Positions 46,006 to 57,044 of a stretch of 64,000 nucleotides of DNA are shown piece by piece. The DNA lies in assembly GCF_014529535.1 (NCBI RefSeq), contig NW_023503727.1, positions 1,178,001 through 1,242,000 of the forward strand, given 5' to 3'. Positions within the stretch are counted from its first letter, which is position 1. Each line of letters starts with the position of its first letter. Under the pieces are notes generated by a model, which saw only the letters and a list, made by a program, of their open reading frames with translations, did not search any database and had not been told where the DNA came from. Both the position numbers and the translations under genes were made by a program. Source of the stretch: Bradysia coprophila (lineage: Eukaryota; Arthropoda; Insecta; Diptera; Sciaridae).

Positions 46006-48400
46006 TTCTTCCTGGAGTACCAAAGTCACATTCCGAACAAAACAACATACAAAAATTTTATGTCGTTGTTTACATTTGTTGACCGTACAGCATTTTTCGT
46101 TCAGCGCGTAGCAATACCAATTAATGCATACGCGCGTAGCATTATCATTTAGTGCATTCTTTATAACAAGAAAATCATATTTAATACTCTTTGTTGGGCA
46201 GCAACACATGACCGGCAACACTGATCTACATCCATTTCATTCAGCAACAGGATTGCCTGATTCTGCTGTAAATTAGTGACAGTCGTGGTACCGGAAAAAC
46301 ATTTGTTCTTTTGATTTCATTAGAAAACGGCCAAGTGATTCAAAGCTCGAAGTAAATTTAATTTAATCGTAAAATCGATCCGTTCAAATCGATCAATTAT
46401 TTCTTTTAATCGAAGTACGTAGTGTGTTGTGTTGTGAGATAACGATTGTTGCTAGCGGAGTTTGCCAAGGAGGTAAAAATTGATTTTTTCGTGAAGCACC
46501 AAGTGTGCAGGTTTTCATTTGCAGTTTGATTGATTTACAGGCGAAACGTTCGCGGAACATTATAATTACACGAATCAACAGCCTGTGTTGTAAGCTGTCG
46601 AATCGTGAACTGTAAGGAATTTGTAAAAATTATTGAAATTGATCAGGAATTAATTGAGGCCGAAATTCGAAATGTAGTGAAGCAACGCTTAATATTAATA
46701 CAGAATGAATATTGAACATAAATTAGTGTATGTTATTGCAGTTCACACAATAAATTGCTGGATTTGAGTTTAAATTGACTTCATTATATCACATGACACA
46801 TTTGGGAAAGAATAAAGATAGGATCGAAAATGACATAAGCGGGAATGAAAATTGAGAGAAAAAAGTGTCGGAGAATGTAGCTCTTTCGGTACTAAATTTG
46901 GTGAGTGAATGTGACGGTTTTGGTACTTCAGGAAGAAAAATAATTTTCATTCAGGCGAACCAGAAACGGCACATTCTCTCACCAGATAGAGCACCAAAAC
47001 AACATCTCTTTCTCTCATGTTTTCTTACACTTTTCGTTCCCATTTGTGTCAATTTTATTACGGAATTCGTTATTTATTGTTCGAAATGAAAATCAAATAT
47101 TGGAACAATTTCTGTTATGCAGAATTGAGTAACACTTCCGTAACATTGATTGGATTTCTTTGATTACTCGCGTAAATATGAGTGATACATCGCAGTGTGC
47201 ATACGGAGACCGAATATTCGAAATATTCAAGTTTATTGTTACATTTTGTAGTCTAGGCCATTATGTCGGAAAAAAATGGCTCCATTCGCCAAAAATGTAC
47301 TGAAAAAGTCGATTTTCGAACCGTTCCACAGGTGTTGAGTAATTTTGCGCCGCCACAATAACCCACAAAGTGATATTTCCCTTATACAAAATGTGTCATT
47401 TTGTCAATTATTGTGAATGACGCGGCGCGAAATTCCTAGCAGCCGTTCCACAACCTTTCATTCCCATAATCATGTATGAGAACTGAAAAGTTCTAAAAAC
47501 GTAGTGTGAGCGGATTGACACAGTGACTATTGTTCGGAATGTGACTTTTTTACCTGCCTGAATGCAAAATAGTATGTCGCGCGGACCAAAAAGTTGCGTG
47601 TTTGGACCGAGGTGGTGAAAACGTCGGAGAATGCATCGGAGCGCCTTTTTGTGCGTATTGACATAATATACTATTATTGCCGGTCCCACACGAAAGTTGA
47701 CCATTACATGGTAGTTTGTCCACTGTGAAAATGATCCATTACATGAAATAATATTTTCGGTTAATTTTAGGGGAATTACATTATGAATGAATGAAAGAAT
47801 CCTGAACATTTCAGGTTCAGGTACATTTTGGGTCAAAACTAAAATTTACTTCATATTTGGGCTTAGGATCGGATGCTTCATTTATTTATTTGTTTGTTAT
47901 ATAAGTCAGTAAAAGAAGAAGAAGAAGAAGTCAATACAAGGCAGAGATTGTCTAGGTTAGTCTTACATTGTGGTCACAGTGAGAACTTCACTCACGTTAC
48001 GTGATCAATCTTCATAGTTAAAGTCGAGGTCAAAGTTTTCATTTCGTCATCACAATGATCAACGTTTCCATTTCAATCTTATCTTATTACCACAAAAACT
48101 GTGTAACGTGATGTAAGTATATAGTTAAACGTATTCACATTCCCTCAACAACTATAGTCAGACACTTTTGTTCGTATCAGATGAATGTTATACATCTGTT
48201 GCCTTTACTTATTTCGTAGATTGATGTCCGGTCCGTGCTAATTAACTATAACATCGAGGTAATTCTTATGTTCGTTTATATCGCACGTAAGAAAAGTAAC
48301 GCTTGGGGTGCTATTATGATACAGTAACTCTTCATTACTGTTTACACCTAACATCCTTCTTGTATCATAACAGTAATTCCTAGAGTAGATTTGCTTGTTT
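46006..48400. other. Intergenic with decayed dispersed cassettes
   Basis: Fragments around 46860-47000 and 47530-47760 share TTCCGAACA/TGTTCGGAA and GATCCATTAC-type pieces with 43.7 and 45.8 kb. No gene is supported. Confidence 0.4.
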
Positions 48401-48409
48401 TATGGGAGG

Positions 48410-48727
48410 AATATTACCACTAAAAACACGGTTCTAAGAGTCGGAGAATGAGAGTACCCGAGTTATGGTTCTGTGTTTAATATTATTTTAAAAGTGCACT
48501 AGAACGGCGTATGTGATTTGCTGGATTAACGTTTATACGCATCTTTTATACACATACTCATCTCCTATTACTAATACTTTTCTAAGATTCCAGTTTCTCG
48601 CATTTTTTTACCTACCATGTAATACAAATATAACAAAACAGAACCAGTAATTCAGTTTCAGTTCGACCAGTGAAGGCAATCTTCGCAAAAAACATTTTAT
48701 AAAAAGTCTGAAATTTTGTTGAGCAAA
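48410..48727 (+). promoter_or_regulatory. Duplicated promoter/leader of AKR gene 1
   Basis: About 300 bases are closely similar to 54060-54347 before AKR gene 2. Shared pieces include AACACGGTTCTAAGAGTC, CTTTTATACACATACTC and, nearest the gene, TTCAGTTTCAGTTCGACCAG. TCAGTT at 48652-48657 fits an insect initiator. There is no strong TATA box. Confidence 0.5.
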
Positions 48728-51700
48728 ATGTTTTCTATCAATTCGGTTATACTGGTTATGCTGTTGCTAGTACGTATTATATACGAGAAAATGCTATAAA
48801 ATTTTCGCGGATGAACTCTTTAATCTCGTTCTCAAATTCATTGTTTTCATTTACTATTAGTGTGTCGGTGCTGTGACACTCTTCAAGATCGAGTCAAATC
48901 CAAAAGCACTACCGACTATACGGTTGAGTGATGGCTACGAAATACCTGCAGTTGGATTGGGTACATTCAGGGTAAGTGGCTGATTGTGAAAATCTACTTG
49001 CTCGTTGGATGAACGTTGGATAAATACGTGTTAAAAGCAAATATTCTACGGAAGAAAGTATAATCTGCGATTAAGAAAATGAACTTGACCTTTTGCTGTT
49101 TACATTATGATAAGCTATCATTCAGTTAAGAGGCATCGGTGCTTTTCTGAAAAGCATACTAGGCAAAGCGACTCTTAAATAATGGATTTTAGTTTACTTT
49201 TGATGATATCTTTCCATCAGAATCCTTTTTTGAGAAATGTATGACCGAAATTCCGATCACGAATGTGGTAGCTTTCAAAAGAAAATAGATTCGGTTGTAG
49301 CTGTCTGACCAGCTCTGAGAAAAGTGAGTAATTTATGAAAATTTCGCTAAGCTGCTCACTTTTCTCAGAGCTGGTCAAACGACTACAACCGAATGTATTT
49401 TCTGTTGAAAGCTAACATTCGTGGTCACAATTGCGGTCGTATATTTTTGAAAAAGGATTCAGATGGAAAAATATCATTAAAAATGAAATAAGAGGCACAC
49501 AAATGTAGGCTACAATTTTAGCTAAGTACCGGTGCCTCTTAAAGGTTGTGCTTAAAAATATTCGTGTTCAAAGCTAAAACTGTTATCTATCAGTCACGGT
49601 CTGTAGACTGTAGAACATAAAAGTAGAATATGCATTTTATGAGTAGTGTTTGAGTTTAGGAACCCTGTGTTATTTGAAGTTATAGTCAGGCATGAGCGCC
49701 GACGGAGAAACCTCGGTGGCGGCTAGCCGAAAAAAATTTCTCGGCGGCGGCGAAAAAATCGGCTTGAGCCGGCTTAAAACGGCTCGGCTGGAGGTTCCTT
49801 TTAACTTTTTTTCAAAATAAAAACGTTTAGATAAATTCATGGTCAATGAACTAGTAAGCATGAAAATTAAATTGTACGGAAAGCGAAAATGTAGGTAGAT
49901 TAGGTTGTTCAAAGTGCAAGTGGAACTGGTCTTGTTACAAGCAAGTCTCTAAGTCTAAGGTTCACTAACACGTCAAGTTTTATTGCCTCAAAACTTGAAC
50001 TAAATGGAAAATCATGCTCCGGTACACTCATTTAACTCATTAAGAAAATGGTTTTCGAGAAGAAATCGAAAGCTCACGAAAATCAAGTAAATAAAAAAAA
50101 TTCGTAAAGATCGATAAAGTTTTCTCAAATTTGTGAATTAACTGATTGTGCGCCTTCGGCTCGTTCCGCAAAGGTCATACTTGCCAAAACAACAAACTTA
50201 GAAGCGAGGACGTAATATACCATTCTGGAAAATTCATGAAAATTCAAGAAAATTTTCAAAATTTTCTTAATTTTGGAAAAAAAAAATTCAAAATGTACAT
50301 GAGCTGCTTAGGATCAACAGGAATCTCGGTTTTCAAAATTATTTCACCCATTCACCTTTCGAAATCTTTATTTCATTTTCCAGCCGTTTCAAGCCGGCTT
50401 GAGCCGTGTTTTTGGCACCGGCTCGGCTGCGGCGCGGCTTGCTCAAAAATGGCCGGCGGCGGCTTATTTTCGGCGGCGCTCATGCCTGGTTATAGTCATA
50501 GAGGTAGACTACCTAGAGGAATTATGACTCAGAATTCGTTAAAAAATTATATCACACACACCACTAAAACGAAAACGTTAACTGTATTATTCTTGGTTAT
50601 AGTTGAGTATAAAACCGCGAGCAGAGCGAGATAAAATTTTGCATTTTCAACGGAAAGTAGACATTTCTCACTTCATTCGGGCTACAACCCGCGAAATTGC
50701 CTAAAATCTACGGTCCACCACATCAGGCCCGGACTGGCCATACGGTGAATTCGGGGGATTCCCGATGGGCCTTTTGGATTTTTGTATGATAATTTTTAAT
50801 TTGTGGGCCTTTTTAAATTGAGTTGCATTTCGAGCCAGTCCGGTACTGCACCACATATACGTAAATAACTATTTGACTTCACCAGTTTTAACCGGAGCTC
50901 GTTTATTTTGTAGTCACAGTCGATAACAGATGAACATAATAGTAAATGAATTCGTCTTTACCGATTTAGGCTAAAGAAAATGACTGCGAGCAAGCTGTTA
51001 AAGATGCCATTGACGCTGGATATCGTCACATAGACTCAGCGTATGCGTACGAAAATGAAAAAGAAGTTGGTAATGGGGTTCGTGCAAAAATTGATGAAGG
51101 AGTGATCAAGCGGGAAGATATGTTCATCACGACGAAGGTATATGCTTTCGGTAGTTTCGAGTATTTTGTTGAAACATAGTTCGTTTCCAGTTATGGAACA
51201 CATTTCACGATCCAGCCGACGTTCCACGCGCCTTTCAGAAATCGTTCGATAATTTGAATCTGACCTACATCGATCTCTATCTACTGCATTGGCCGACGGC
51301 TTATGGGAAAATCAACAAAGACGGTTCGAACACACCACCCACAGATATTGAGGATGTGGTCATTCGTCCATTTTTTGATAATGGAACGTATGCTGCAGCT
51401 GAAATCGACTATTTGGATACGTGGCGTGCCATGGAAAAGCTAATGGAAAATGGCAAAATCCGCAGCATTGGTATATCGAACTTCAACAGTCAACAGATCG
51501 ACCGTTTATTGTCTGTGGCAACGATAAAACCGGTTGTGAATCAGGTGGAATGCCATCCAAATTTCAATCAACAGAAACTGCTTAAATTTTGTGCTGCACG
51601 TAATATCACAGTAACAGCGTATTCACCGCTGGGTCGACCGCATAACAGTGGTGGAGTTAGTTTAGCAATTAATGATCCGAAAATAGCCGAGATTGCAGCA

Positions 51701-52000
51701 GCGCACAGCAAATTACCGAATCAAGTTGTTCTTCGGTATACGGTATGAATTCAATGCACAGTCGAATTGGCACCCGAGAAACTATTGAAATTCTTCGATA
51801 ATTTTCAGTATCAAAATGGAGCCGTCGTTATTCCGAAATCGACGCACAAGGAACGGATCAGAAGTAACATTGACATTTTCGATTTTGAATTGAGCCAAGT
51901 GGAAATGGAATTTATTGACGGCCTCAGCACCAACAGTCGGTTAGTGGCCTTCAACCATACCATTCATGACGAAAACTATCCATTTGGCATTGAATTTTAA
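48728..52000 (+). CDS. Aldo-keto reductase with N-terminal signal sequence, tandem copy 1
   Basis: NAD(P)H-dependent carbonyl reduction in a TIM barrel. Exons 48728-48769, 48861-48971, 50970-51137, 51191-51742 and 51809-52000 join in phase (1065 nt, 354 residues). The catalytic tetrad is present: Asp and Tyr in [14 protein letters not shown], Lys in FITTKLW, His in YLLHWP. Cofactor-site phrases IGISNF, NQVECHP and AYSPLGRP, and [10 protein letters not shown] near the end, complete the AKR pattern. Unusually, exon 1 and the start of exon 2 encode a hydrophobic leader ([13 protein letters not shown]) ahead of the barrel, suggesting secretion or a membrane anchor, whereas most AKRs are cytosolic. 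Intron 2 is ~2.0 kb because three transposable elements sit in it; the other introns are 53-91 bases. The frame reading past YTV at 51743 is intron. Confidence 0.9.
49126..49542. mobile_element. TTAA-flanked foldback element in AKR1 intron 2
   Basis: Starts TTAAGAGGCATCGGTGC and ends GGTGCCTCTTAA. The long arms include CAGCTCTGAGAAAAGTGAG and CGACTACAACCGAAT in opposite orientations. No coding frame. Confidence 0.65.
49687..50488. mobile_element. Non-autonomous hAT element, 802 bp, TSD GTTATAGT
   Basis: Ends CAGGCATGAGCGCCG and its complement. GTTATAGT is duplicated at 49679-49686 and 50489-50496. Both subterminal regions are GC-rich with repeated CGGCTTGAGCC / CGGCGGCGG motifs, unlike the AT-rich centre. 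Confidence 0.88.
50724..50848. mobile_element. hAT-type MITE, 125 bp, TSD CACCACAT
   Basis: Ends CAGGCCCGGACTGGCC and GAGCCAGTCCGGTACTG. CACCACAT is duplicated at 50716-50723 and 50849-50856. Same family as 3174-3322. Confidence 0.85.
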
Positions 52001-52360
52001 GTTTCTTTGTAATGAAAATTGTTGAAATACCGAGTCTTAAGAACAATATACGAGAAATGTTGGCTTCTAACTGCCAACCATATTTATTCTATTGATGCTT
52101 TTGGCGAGGCTTTTACCACCGTTACAGAGTGAAACACATAGCAACGTGAAAAAGACTAAATTTTGCAGGTGAAAATTGAACGAAAAACTGCTTTAATCGC
52201 ACAAAATCTGGATGCAAAGGGAACGTTAGGAGCAGTGCTGTGATTTCTCTATCATATATGCCCATACGAGGATGGATCGTGCATTATTACGACTGCTGAA
52301 TCATAGCTACAACCAATTTTCCTGAATTTTCTGATGACTGACCATGAACGGATGGGCGAG

Positions 52361-53915
52361 CAGAGCCTAATATTTGGGAATTAATTCTCTAAATTCCCAA
52401 AATTCCCCAAAATTCTCAAAAATTCCCAAAAATTCCCAAAATTCCCTAAAATTCCCAAAAAAACAACAAATATTTCAGAACATATTGAATATAATATATT
52501 CAGTAAATTGAGCTTAAGCGGCATATCGCCAAAACTGGAGGTGATGGTGATAGGGGAACAAGTGGTCTCCGATTTTAAGGAGTGATAGATTCGTCTTCAA
52601 TTCTAGAGAATCGTATCTTCCATTTTTTTTCGAACATTTTTTTAAATTTTCGGTTAAAGTGTTCAAAGGTGAAAGCATGTCAGAGGGTACCGAAAACCTT
52701 TTTGCGGCTATAACTCAAAAATAATTTTTTTAAGAGCAGTCTACACTTCGACCTTCTATGAAAAACATTTTCGATGATAACTTCTTATTAGAATATTCTT
52801 TGAAAAAAGTGGTTTCATCGTTTGGTGCCACAACATATAAAGTTTCGATAGCCACCAGAACAAACCGCGAGCCTTTTTTAATAAAAGTTTAGTTTTGTAA
52901 TAAAAACTTTTTATATTTTTTTATAGAATTTAATTAAAAAAATCACTGCCATGATGAACTCACGTACGGAAACTCTAAAGAATCGAAATGTGATATTAGG
53001 TATCTGTCAGCTGATAGGAATATTTTGTTTGTTAGTGTTGGTTTTTTGGTTATCTCGGTGATCACAATTAAAACAAACTGTCAACAAATAAAACATCCCA
53101 ATTTGTTAAGTCACGAAATTGTTTTTTTTTTCAAGCGCGAGATTTTTTGAAAATTGGAGCGGCTTTTTAAACTGAAATTAAGAATTTCAAATTCCACTTT
53201 TCCAATATCAATATACATTTTCAGAGTGTTTTTGATGTGTTCATTGAAATAAAAATAATATGGACAAAGGCTCGCGGTTTATTGTCAAAATTGATGCAGT
53301 CTACGCCGAGAAAACTCAAAAGTCCAAAAAATATCACAAAAAACACAGATTTTAGGAGTTTTGAGTCTTTTCTCAGTACACTACATCAATCTGGACAATT
53401 CCAGTGGCTATCGAAACCTTATATGTTCTCTGGCACCAAACGATGAGGCCACTTTTTTCAAAAATAATTCGAATAAAAAGTTATCATCAAAAATGTATTT
53501 CATAGGGGGTCGGAGTGTAGATTGCTCTTAAATTATTGTGGTGTTGTACTAATGTCGGCTTTGGAGAGACCTACAAGTAGAGTATACGCCCTGGCTGGTG
53601 CAAGTACATCGACAAGAATTATATCCTTCAGAGCATAATATTTGGGAACCAAGTCTCAAAAGTTCACTAAAATTTAAAAAAAAATCCATTTTTTTTGCTT
53701 GTACATAGTTTTTAAAGGTTTTTGAACTTTTCCTGATCTTTTACGAACATTTAATTATAAAAATGCAAAGAAAAGAAATTTTTTGGGAATTTTAGGGAAT
53801 TTTTGGGAATTAATTCCCAAAATTCCCAAAAAATTCCCATAAATTCCCAAAAATTCCCTAAAATTCCCAAAATTCCCAAAAATTCTCAAAAACGATTCCC
53901 AAATATTAGGCTCTG
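52361..53915 (-). mobile_element. Non-autonomous hAT element, 1555 bp, inverted relative to 44149-45696
   Basis: Reverse-complement copy of the 44.1-kb element, ends included. Flanks are GGGCGAG on the left and GGGCGAAG on the right, an 8-bp duplication with one lost base. It lies between the two AKR genes. Confidence 0.86.
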
Positions 53916-54059
53916 GGGCGAAGTGAAAGGAATTGGTCAATGGGAGCCATTTGATCTGCGTAGGACAGCTGATGGCAGGAAGGCGTTCGAGTGGAACAAA
54001 GGATGATTTTTAAAATATGGGTCTTTGTTGAGTCTCGCGCGGTTTGTCTGATTGAAGGA

Positions 54060-54347
54060 TTGAGGAATATTACCACGAACAACACGGTTCTAAGAGTCAG
54101 AGAATGAGAGCACCCGAGTTAGGAGCTATGGTTCTGATTTTAATATTCTTTTAAAATGCTCTATAATGGCGTATATGGTTGTGCACGTCTTTTATACACA
54201 TACTCGTCTCCAATTACTAATACTTTTCTAAGATTCCAGTTTCTCACATTTTTTTTAAACTATTCAACTCTATGATGTAACATCAATATAACAAACCAGA
54301 ACCAGTAATTCAGTTTCAGTTCGACCAGTGTATACAACACAATCACG
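54060..54347 (+). promoter_or_regulatory. Duplicated promoter/leader of AKR gene 2
   Basis: Counterpart of 48410-48727; TCAGTT at 54310-54315 is in the same position relative to TTCGACCAG and to the ATG. Confidence 0.5.
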
Positions 54348-56287
54348 ATGTTTTCTCTCAATTTGGTTATGCTGTTGCTAGTACGTATACAAAAATCCAA
54401 AAACTTTCGCGGATGAACTCTTTATAGTATCATCGTCGCCAAATTCATTGTTTTCATTTACTGTTAGTGGGTCGGTGCTGTGACACTCTTCAAGATCGAA
54501 TCAAATACAAAGGCACCACCGACTATACGGTTGAGTAATGGTTACGAAATACCAGCAATTGGATTGGGTACATCAAGGGTGAGTTGAGTATCTGATTGTG
54601 AAAATTTACTTGGTATTTGTGTGTAAATATGTGTTAAAATCGAAGAAAGAAAGTACTGACTACGATTGAGAGAATAAACTTTACCTTTTGCTACTTACAT
54701 TATGATAATGTTGCTATCATGCAGGTTAAAGTTTGTTCTTCAAACATGTTGTCTTCGTGTTATGTTGTAAACTGTGACAATTATCTGCCAGTTACGGTCT
54801 GTAGACTGTAGAACATGAAAGTAGAATGTGCATTTCATGAGAAGTGTTGCAGTCAGTGCCGGATTTTAAGCGCACTATTAGAAGTCATGGTTAATTATAT
54901 GAATTTTTGCATTTTGAATGGAAAGTATGTAGGTATTTCCCAGCGCTCGGTATTCTATTTTCTCAGCGCTCTTTACTTAATAAATCCTTCGACGCAAATG
55001 TTTTAACGTCGTCTTTGAGCGATTGATCTACCGTGCACGCTTTCGATTTCAACTTTTGTAGTCACATTTAATAACATTGGTCCACTAGAGTCGACAATGT
55101 TTCACGTCCTGTTTCCAACAGTATAAAATCTTTGACCTCACCAGTTCAGTTTTAAGATAGATTTTGCTATAAGAGCACACGAACCGGAACTCGTTTACTT
55201 TGTAGTCATTGTTGAGAACGCGTTAATAATTCGTAAAATCGTCTTTACCGATTTAGGCCAGGGAAAATGACTGCGAGCAAGCTGTTAAAGATGCCATTGA
55301 TGCTGGATATCGTCACATAGATTCAGCGTATGCGTACGAAAATGAAAAAGAAGTTGGCAATGGGGTTCGTGCAAAAATTGATGAAGGAGTGATCAAGCGG
55401 GAAGATATGTTCATCACGACGAAGGTATATGCTTTCGGTAGTTTCGAGTATTTTGTTGAAACATAGTTCGTTTCCAGTTATGGAACACATTTCACGATCC
55501 AGCCGACGTTCCACGCGCCTTTCAGAAATCGTTCGATAATTTGAATCTGACTTACATCGATCTCTATCTACTGCATTGGCCGATGGCATATGTGAAAATC
55601 AACAAAGACCGTTCAGACACACCACCCACACATATTGAGGATGTGGACATTAATCCATATTTCGATAATGGAACGTATGCTGCAGCCGAAATCGACTATT
55701 TGGATACGTGGCGTGCCATGGAAAAGCTAATGGAAAACGGTAAAATCCGCAGCATTGGTATATCGAACTTCAACAGTCAACAGATCGACCGTTTATTGTC
55801 TGTGGCAACGATAAAACCGGTTGTGAATCAGGTGGAATGCCACCCAAATTTGAATCAGCATAAACTGCTTAAATTTTGTGCTGCACGTAATATCACAGTA
55901 ACAGCGTATTCACCGCTGGGTCGACCGCATAACAGTGGTGGAGTTAGTATAGCAATTAATGATCCGAAAATAGCCGAGATTGCAGCAGCTCACAGCAAAT
56001 TGCCGAATCAAGTTGTCCTACGGTATACGGTATGAATTCAATGGACAGTTGAATTAGCATAAGAGAAACTATTGAAATTCTTCGATATTTTTCAGTATCA
56101 AAATGGAGCCGTCGTTATTCCGAAATCGACGCATAAGGACCGAATCAGGAGTAACATTGACATTTTCGATTTTGAATTGAGCCAAGTGGAAATGGAATTT
56201 ATTGACGGCCTCAACACCAACAGTCGTTTGGTGGCCTTCAACCATACCATTCATGACGAAAACTATCCATTTGGTATTGAATTTTAA
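54348..56287 (+). CDS. Aldo-keto reductase with N-terminal signal sequence, tandem copy 2
   Basis: Exons 54348-54380, 54468-54578, 55257-55424, 55478-56029 and 56096-56287 join in phase (1056 nt, 351 residues). The catalytic Asp, Tyr, Lys and His match copy 1. The leader is three residues shorter ([11 protein letters not shown], then WVGAVTLF). Exon 3 differs from copy 1 by about two residues or fewer, and intron 3 (53 bases) appears identical in the two genes. Intron 2 is only 678 bases and unrelated over most of its length to that of copy 1, apart from short common segments. Changes in exon 4 cluster just after the HWP motif (for example [11 protein letters not shown] versus [11 protein letters not shown]), a loop that could bear on substrate choice; that is inference. 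The likely role is reduction of an aldehyde, ketone or sugar outside the cytosol. Confidence 0.9.
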
Positions 56288-57044
56288 GTTTCTATCTCTA
56301 ACGCGTATACATCGTATACTTACTTTCCGCCTGTGCGACACAAATGAAATTTTGTTCTTTGTGCTTAGAGAGCTCAATTACTGACGCCATTACCTTTATG
56401 GTCAACTTATTTCAATAAAAAAGACGAAATGATGCTAGAGATAGAGAATAGTTTTGTAGATTTTCTATTTTGAGAATTAGAAAATTGAGAAGTTCATTTA
56501 AAGTGTGTCTGACTGACTGTAACGTTAAAAGAGCACAATAAAAGAATCCCAAAACTTAGCGAATGTTTGATTAACTTTTCAGATCGGAGCTCTAAATTCG
56601 ATCTTAATTTGATCCCAACAGCTGAAAGTGATCTTTGAAGGGACGATCAGAAAAGTCGTTTATAAAATTGCTTTTAAAATACTATTTTAAAAGTGTGCGT
56701 TACTGATTTCTAAGTACATAAAAACCCATCACAAATTTTCTCGTGTATGCTATTTTGCTGTACGAAGGAGGTAGAGACCAAATTCCCTCGGGATGTGCAG
56801 TAAAATTGCTGTAATCTGATTTGGGTCATTTTCGACAATGAAGTGAGATCTTCCAAGGTTGGTGTCGAAAATTTTAGATGCTTTCGATTCTTCTTCGATG
56901 CGACTACGAATAACTTTGAAAATAAACACAAATATTTAGGGCATCCAGCCCGTTTCACTGTTGTATTTATTCTGATCGTTTTATAAGCTCGGCCCACTCC
57001 GACCACTTTCATTTCAAGAGGATGCTAGATACCGTAGAATTCTT
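56288..57044. other. 3' flank of AKR 2 with decayed satellite monomer
   Basis: A degenerate unit of the following satellite is visible at about 56815-56900 (GGTCATTTTCGACA..CCAAGGTTGGT). No gene is supported. Confidence 0.4.

Noticed and set aside
51743..51766. Continuation of AKR exon 4 past YT into V-stop
   Set aside because: The GTATGA is a splice donor; exon 5 resumes in phase at 51809 with the conserved [11 protein letters not shown] segment, as in the second copy.
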